From positions 124,412 through 188,411 of the forward strand of contig VZRR01013406.1 in assembly GCA_013398015.1 (NCBI GenBank): a stretch of 64,000 bases of DNA, written 5' to 3'. This document shows, piece by piece, positions 60,874 to 64,000 of the stretch (positions are counted from its first letter, which is position 1; the number at the start of each line of letters is the position of its first letter). The DNA comes from Oreocharis arfaki (taxonomy: Eukaryota > Chordata > Aves > Passeriformes > Paramythiidae). The notes beneath the pieces are model-generated. The model searched no databases, was not told where the DNA came from, and saw only the letters and a list, made by a program, of their open reading frames with translations. The translations under genes were made by a program, and so were the position numbers.

Positions 60874-61957
60874 TGTGGGTTGATCCTGTCTGGCTGCCAG
60901 GTGCCCATCAAAGCCACTCCATCACTTTCCTCCTCAGATGGGCAGGAGACGGAAAATATAAAGAAAGCCTCACGGGTCGAGATCAAAGCGGGGAAGGATC
61001 ACTCAGCAGGTACTGTCACACGCAAGACACACTGAGCTGGGCAAAATTAGTTTAATTTATTGCCAAGCAGAGTAGGGTAATGGGAAATAAAAAGAAAATC
61101 TTATAACCCCTTCCGTGTACCACTCTCGTTTTCCTGATCTCAAATTCATTCTGCATTTTCTGTCCCTCCTTCTCCACATTAGCACAAAGGGACAGAGAAT
61201 GGGGTCTGTGGTCATTCCATCCCATGTTGTCTCTGCCACTCCTTCCTCCTCAGGGAGAAAACGCCTCACACTCCTTCCCTGATCCATCATGGGCTCCCTC
61301 TCATGGGAACATAAATGTGAGTTCTTTCCACAGGTTGCAGTTTTTCCTGAACTGCTCTAGAAGGGATCTCCTCCATGGATTGCAGTCCTTTAGGAACAGG
61401 CTGTTTCAGTGTGGGTCCCCCATGCAGTCACAAGTCCTGCCGCCAAACCTGACCCAGAATGGACTCCTTGATGCACCAGTCCACAAGTCCTGCCAGGCAC
61501 CTGATCCAGCCCAGGCTTCCCACTGGGTCTCAGTTACCTTCAGGCATCTACCTGCACTAGTATGAGGCCCTGCCTCCATTGGCTGCAGGGGGATCTCTGC
61601 TTCCCTGTGGACCTCCATGGACCTCACCATGGTCTTCACCATGGGCTGCATGGAATCTCACTTCCTCCCTCTACTTCTCCATCAACCCTGACATCTGCCT
61701 GGCTGATTCTCTCACACATTCTTACTCCCTTCTGGCTGTTTTCCTGCAAGAGTCTGGGTTTTTTTCCACTGTCTTGAATACACTATCCCAGAGGTGCTAC
61801 TCCCATTGCTGCTGGGTGTGTCCTTGGTCAGTGGCAGGTGCCTCTTGGAGCCAAAGGGCATTGTCTTGGTTGAACTTGGGGGAAGCTCCTGAAAGCTTCT
61901 CATAGAAGACAGCCCTGTAGCCCCCATGCTCCAAAACTTTACCATGCAAGCCAAATA
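60874..61957 (-). mobile_element. Large ERVL-like solo LTR, about 1.08 kb, same family as 27430-28560
   Basis: The plus strand begins TGTGGGTTGATCCTGTC, then GGCTGCCAGGTGCCCATCAA, the reverse complement of the U5 end of the copy at 27430-28560. It continues through the reversed CTCCTTCCTCCTCAGG and ends GCTTCTCATAGAAGAC, CTGTAGCCCCCATGCTCC and GCAAGCCAAATA, the reversed U3 start. Identity with the other copy is clear block by block but imperfect throughout, so both are old. Frames of up to 113 codons here (61224-61905, both strands) are inside the LTR and not genes. No internal region or target duplication was found. Confidence 0.85.
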
Positions 61958-63255
61958 AAATGATACTATCAGAAAGCAGAGAGTTTAACAGGAAGGTAGA
62001 GTTGCCCACCTGCACAATTAATTCCAAATCTAATTTTCCAGTGCTGTGTCTCCATCTTAATTTTTTGTAAGAATAATAAAAAAAGGTAATATATTCCTAA
62101 GAAATGTCATCTGCAAAATGAACAATCAAACCATTTTAAGAGGGTTTTTTTGTTTTTGTTTTAAGATTAGGAGATCATGCCGTGAAATTGTTCTGTTAGG
62201 AGCAAAGAAGGATTTCCCTCTGTAACCTGTAAAAAGTTGAATTGCACTCCTGGAGATCTGCCAAACAACTTGGAAATAATTTGAACAACCAGTGATCCAT
62301 GTTGAGTGATCTTTACCTCCTCAGTCTCTGCCTGCTTTTGTTCTTGGTTTGCATTTTTTCTTTGATCAGAGTTGCTGCTTGAATAAAGAAGGATGACTAA
62401 CTGTTTAAAAATATTTTAAACATCTTTTGAAGTACTCCATTATGACAAGTTATGTCAATGCTGCAATGCTTCACATTATCTACTCTACTATTTTGTTAAT
62501 GACAAGTGAACTAAATGAGCTGCAGTGTTCAGTGCAATGTGAAGGGTACTTGATGCACAGCTCCCACTAATGACAAAAAAAAAAAGTGTGGCTCATTTCC
62601 TGTGTTATGTTAATACTAATATTTTCAGCCTTTCTTACTTCTTTGTAAACATTAGCTGTCAATCCATAGAAGAGCCTTAGGAGGCAGTTTTACCTTTCTA
62701 TACTACTGAAAACTTCCAAGTCCAGAGCTTGGTCTCTAATAAATCTGCCTTGAATTTAAAAGGCCTTCACCACAAAGGAGCATCTGTCAGTAGAAGTGAA
62801 TTATTATCCATAAAGTCAGGTTATTTCATTAGAATCCCTAAGTGTGGATTCAGAAGCATAAGTATGTGCACTCTAGAGAGGGGAAGGAAAAAAAGCAGCA
62901 CAAATATCTGAGTATAAATATTTGAATTCACTCCATCCCTGGATTGTACTTAGCCCTCTGAGCTCCATATATTTCCAACTTTATGCTTTAAAATAATTCC
63001 TTCACTATGACTGAAAACTGAGAGTGAAAAAATAGTTGCACTTTCTTTTTCTGGTATTAGTAACCATATAGAATGAACAAGTATCCAAAACAAAACAAAA
63101 CAAAAAATCATTTGTCCATTTTTCAGAAATGGCTAGAGATTGCCACTGTTCTGAGAGACAGTTTTTTGATTTTAATGGAGGGAATTCTGAGAGAAGAGTG
63201 AAATGGTTGCCAGTGAAACTCAGTAGATCACTATAGCTTCTAACCATGTACTACC
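61958..63255. other. Unique sequence, no gene seen
   Basis: AT-rich DNA with a short A tract near 62574. Nothing else is supported. Confidence 0.5.
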
Positions 63256-63722
63256 TGTAGAAGCCCAGAAAATAAGGAGCTAATGTGTATGCCTCAAACA
63301 CCAACAGCCATTGAGCCAACCAAGGATTGTTGTGTAAGAACCTGCTGTGCAAACAGGCAAGGAAAAACAAGCTGTGGCTGGTGAAGGGGCCACCTTCACC
63401 TGGATCCTGGATACCTTCACAGGATCCTGGGCACCCTGTTGGCTGGATTGATGTTGGACCCAGGACAGGTGATCCCCTTTCCTCTCCTATCTAACCCCTC
63501 TCTCTCTTCCCTCTTTTCTTTTATACTGTTATTTCTTTCACTACTGGAAGTCAAGGGACCAACTTATTTCCATGCTGTGTGTATGATTTATTAATAAGAC
63601 TTCATATTTTCAGAGCTTTCTGACTTCTGTTTTTCCTCTTTGATCATAGGTTTCTATGAATCATGGGTGTTCCCTTTCTCTTAGGAGTGGAACATGACAC
63701 CACCCACCGTGTCATCAGCACT
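63256..63722 (+). mobile_element. ERV LTR, edges approximate
   Basis: The plus strand contains blocks of an avian LTR type I recognise, in order: GCCAACCAAGGATTGTTG, GGCAAGGAAAAACAAGCTG, CACCTTCACCTGGATCCTGG, a pyrimidine-rich tract, CTACTGGAAGTCAAGGGACC, CCATGCTGTGTG, a decayed polyadenylation region (TTATTAATAAGACTTC), TTCAGAGCTTTCTGACTTCT and TTAGGAGTGGAACATGACA. A short internal duplication around GGATCCTGG.(T/C)ACC lies at 63410-63440. Left and right ends are not fixed, and no duplication of the target was found. Confidence 0.65.
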
Positions 63723-64000
63723 CTTGAAACAACTCAGCAAACATAGTGCAAACGTTCTTAAAGGAAATTGAACTGCAGATAGAGGCTATTCTCAGAAACA
63801 AGCAGTGATTTTTGAACATAATGAGACATTGTGGAGGGTTCCATCTTAAAATGGTAAGCATCTATTTCCTGAAAACCTGGTATCCAGCTGGGGATCAAAC
63901 AGGAAAACATAACAGCTGAGGAGAATTTAAGAAAAGCCATTTGTAATAATTTCAAAGATCTAGCATTACCAGATCTTAAAAATCTTAACCTAATTGATAT
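63723..64000. other. Unique sequence at window end
   Basis: No feature is recognised. A short minus-strand frame (63758-63955) lacks any motif. Confidence 0.4.

Noticed and set aside
61224..61905. Overlapping plus-strand frames of 113, 71 and 108 codons
   Set aside because: All lie in the reversed copy of the same LTR family.

Overview
The window is nuclear DNA of a bird. The diagnostic signal is CR1 LINE fragments carrying the avian 3' tail with repeated CATAGAATCA-type octamers (as seen on +), together with several long terminal repeats (LTRs) of types I recognise from neoavian, especially songbird, genomes. Assignment to Aves is firm. Passerine is an inference from recalled LTR families, not from a search. 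Base composition is AT-rich, there is no CpG island, and one ambiguous base lies at 4427.

I find no protein-coding gene that I can defend. There are no exon series with consistent splice sites, no RNA gene and no promoter. Nearly all open frames are short, compete with frames on the other strand, or lie inside repeats. The window therefore reads as an intergenic desert or the inside of a very large intron.

Layout: 1-1000 is a CR1 copy on the minus strand that includes the reverse-transcriptase catalytic box. 1001-8140 is unique sequence with a 287-bp solo LTR (4305-4591), a block of degenerate minus-strand frames (5560-6560) and a second LTR (7406-8135). 8140-20521 is long, plain AT-rich sequence with one small CpG-rich patch near 19.65 kb. 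20527-21183 is an LTR with target-site duplications, followed by a GC-richer block with unusually long open frames (21449-22760) that ends at a 38-base T tract. Two large ERVL-like LTRs lie at 25.46-26.5 kb and 27.43-28.56 kb. A degenerate coding-like frame lies on the minus strand at 30.3-30.8 kb. An LTR next to a polypurine-like tract (34.9-35.35 kb) abuts a CR1 tail. Another LTR lies at 41.63-42.37 kb. Two adjacent CR1 copies lie at 48.78-49.91 kb. LTRs at 52.43-52.93, 54.85-55.45, 60.87-61.96 and 63.26-63.72 kb complete the picture.

No genes act together here. The history is of repeated retrovirus and LINE insertion, with nearly all proviruses reduced to solo LTRs. LTR sequence is roughly 7.6 kb (about 12%) and CR1 roughly 2.4 kb, so LTRs outweigh LINEs. 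I did not find a convincing undescribed system. The best leads are the unexplained reading-frame blocks at 5.6-6.6, 21.4-22.8 and 30.3-30.8 kb and the small CpG-rich patch at 19.6 kb.
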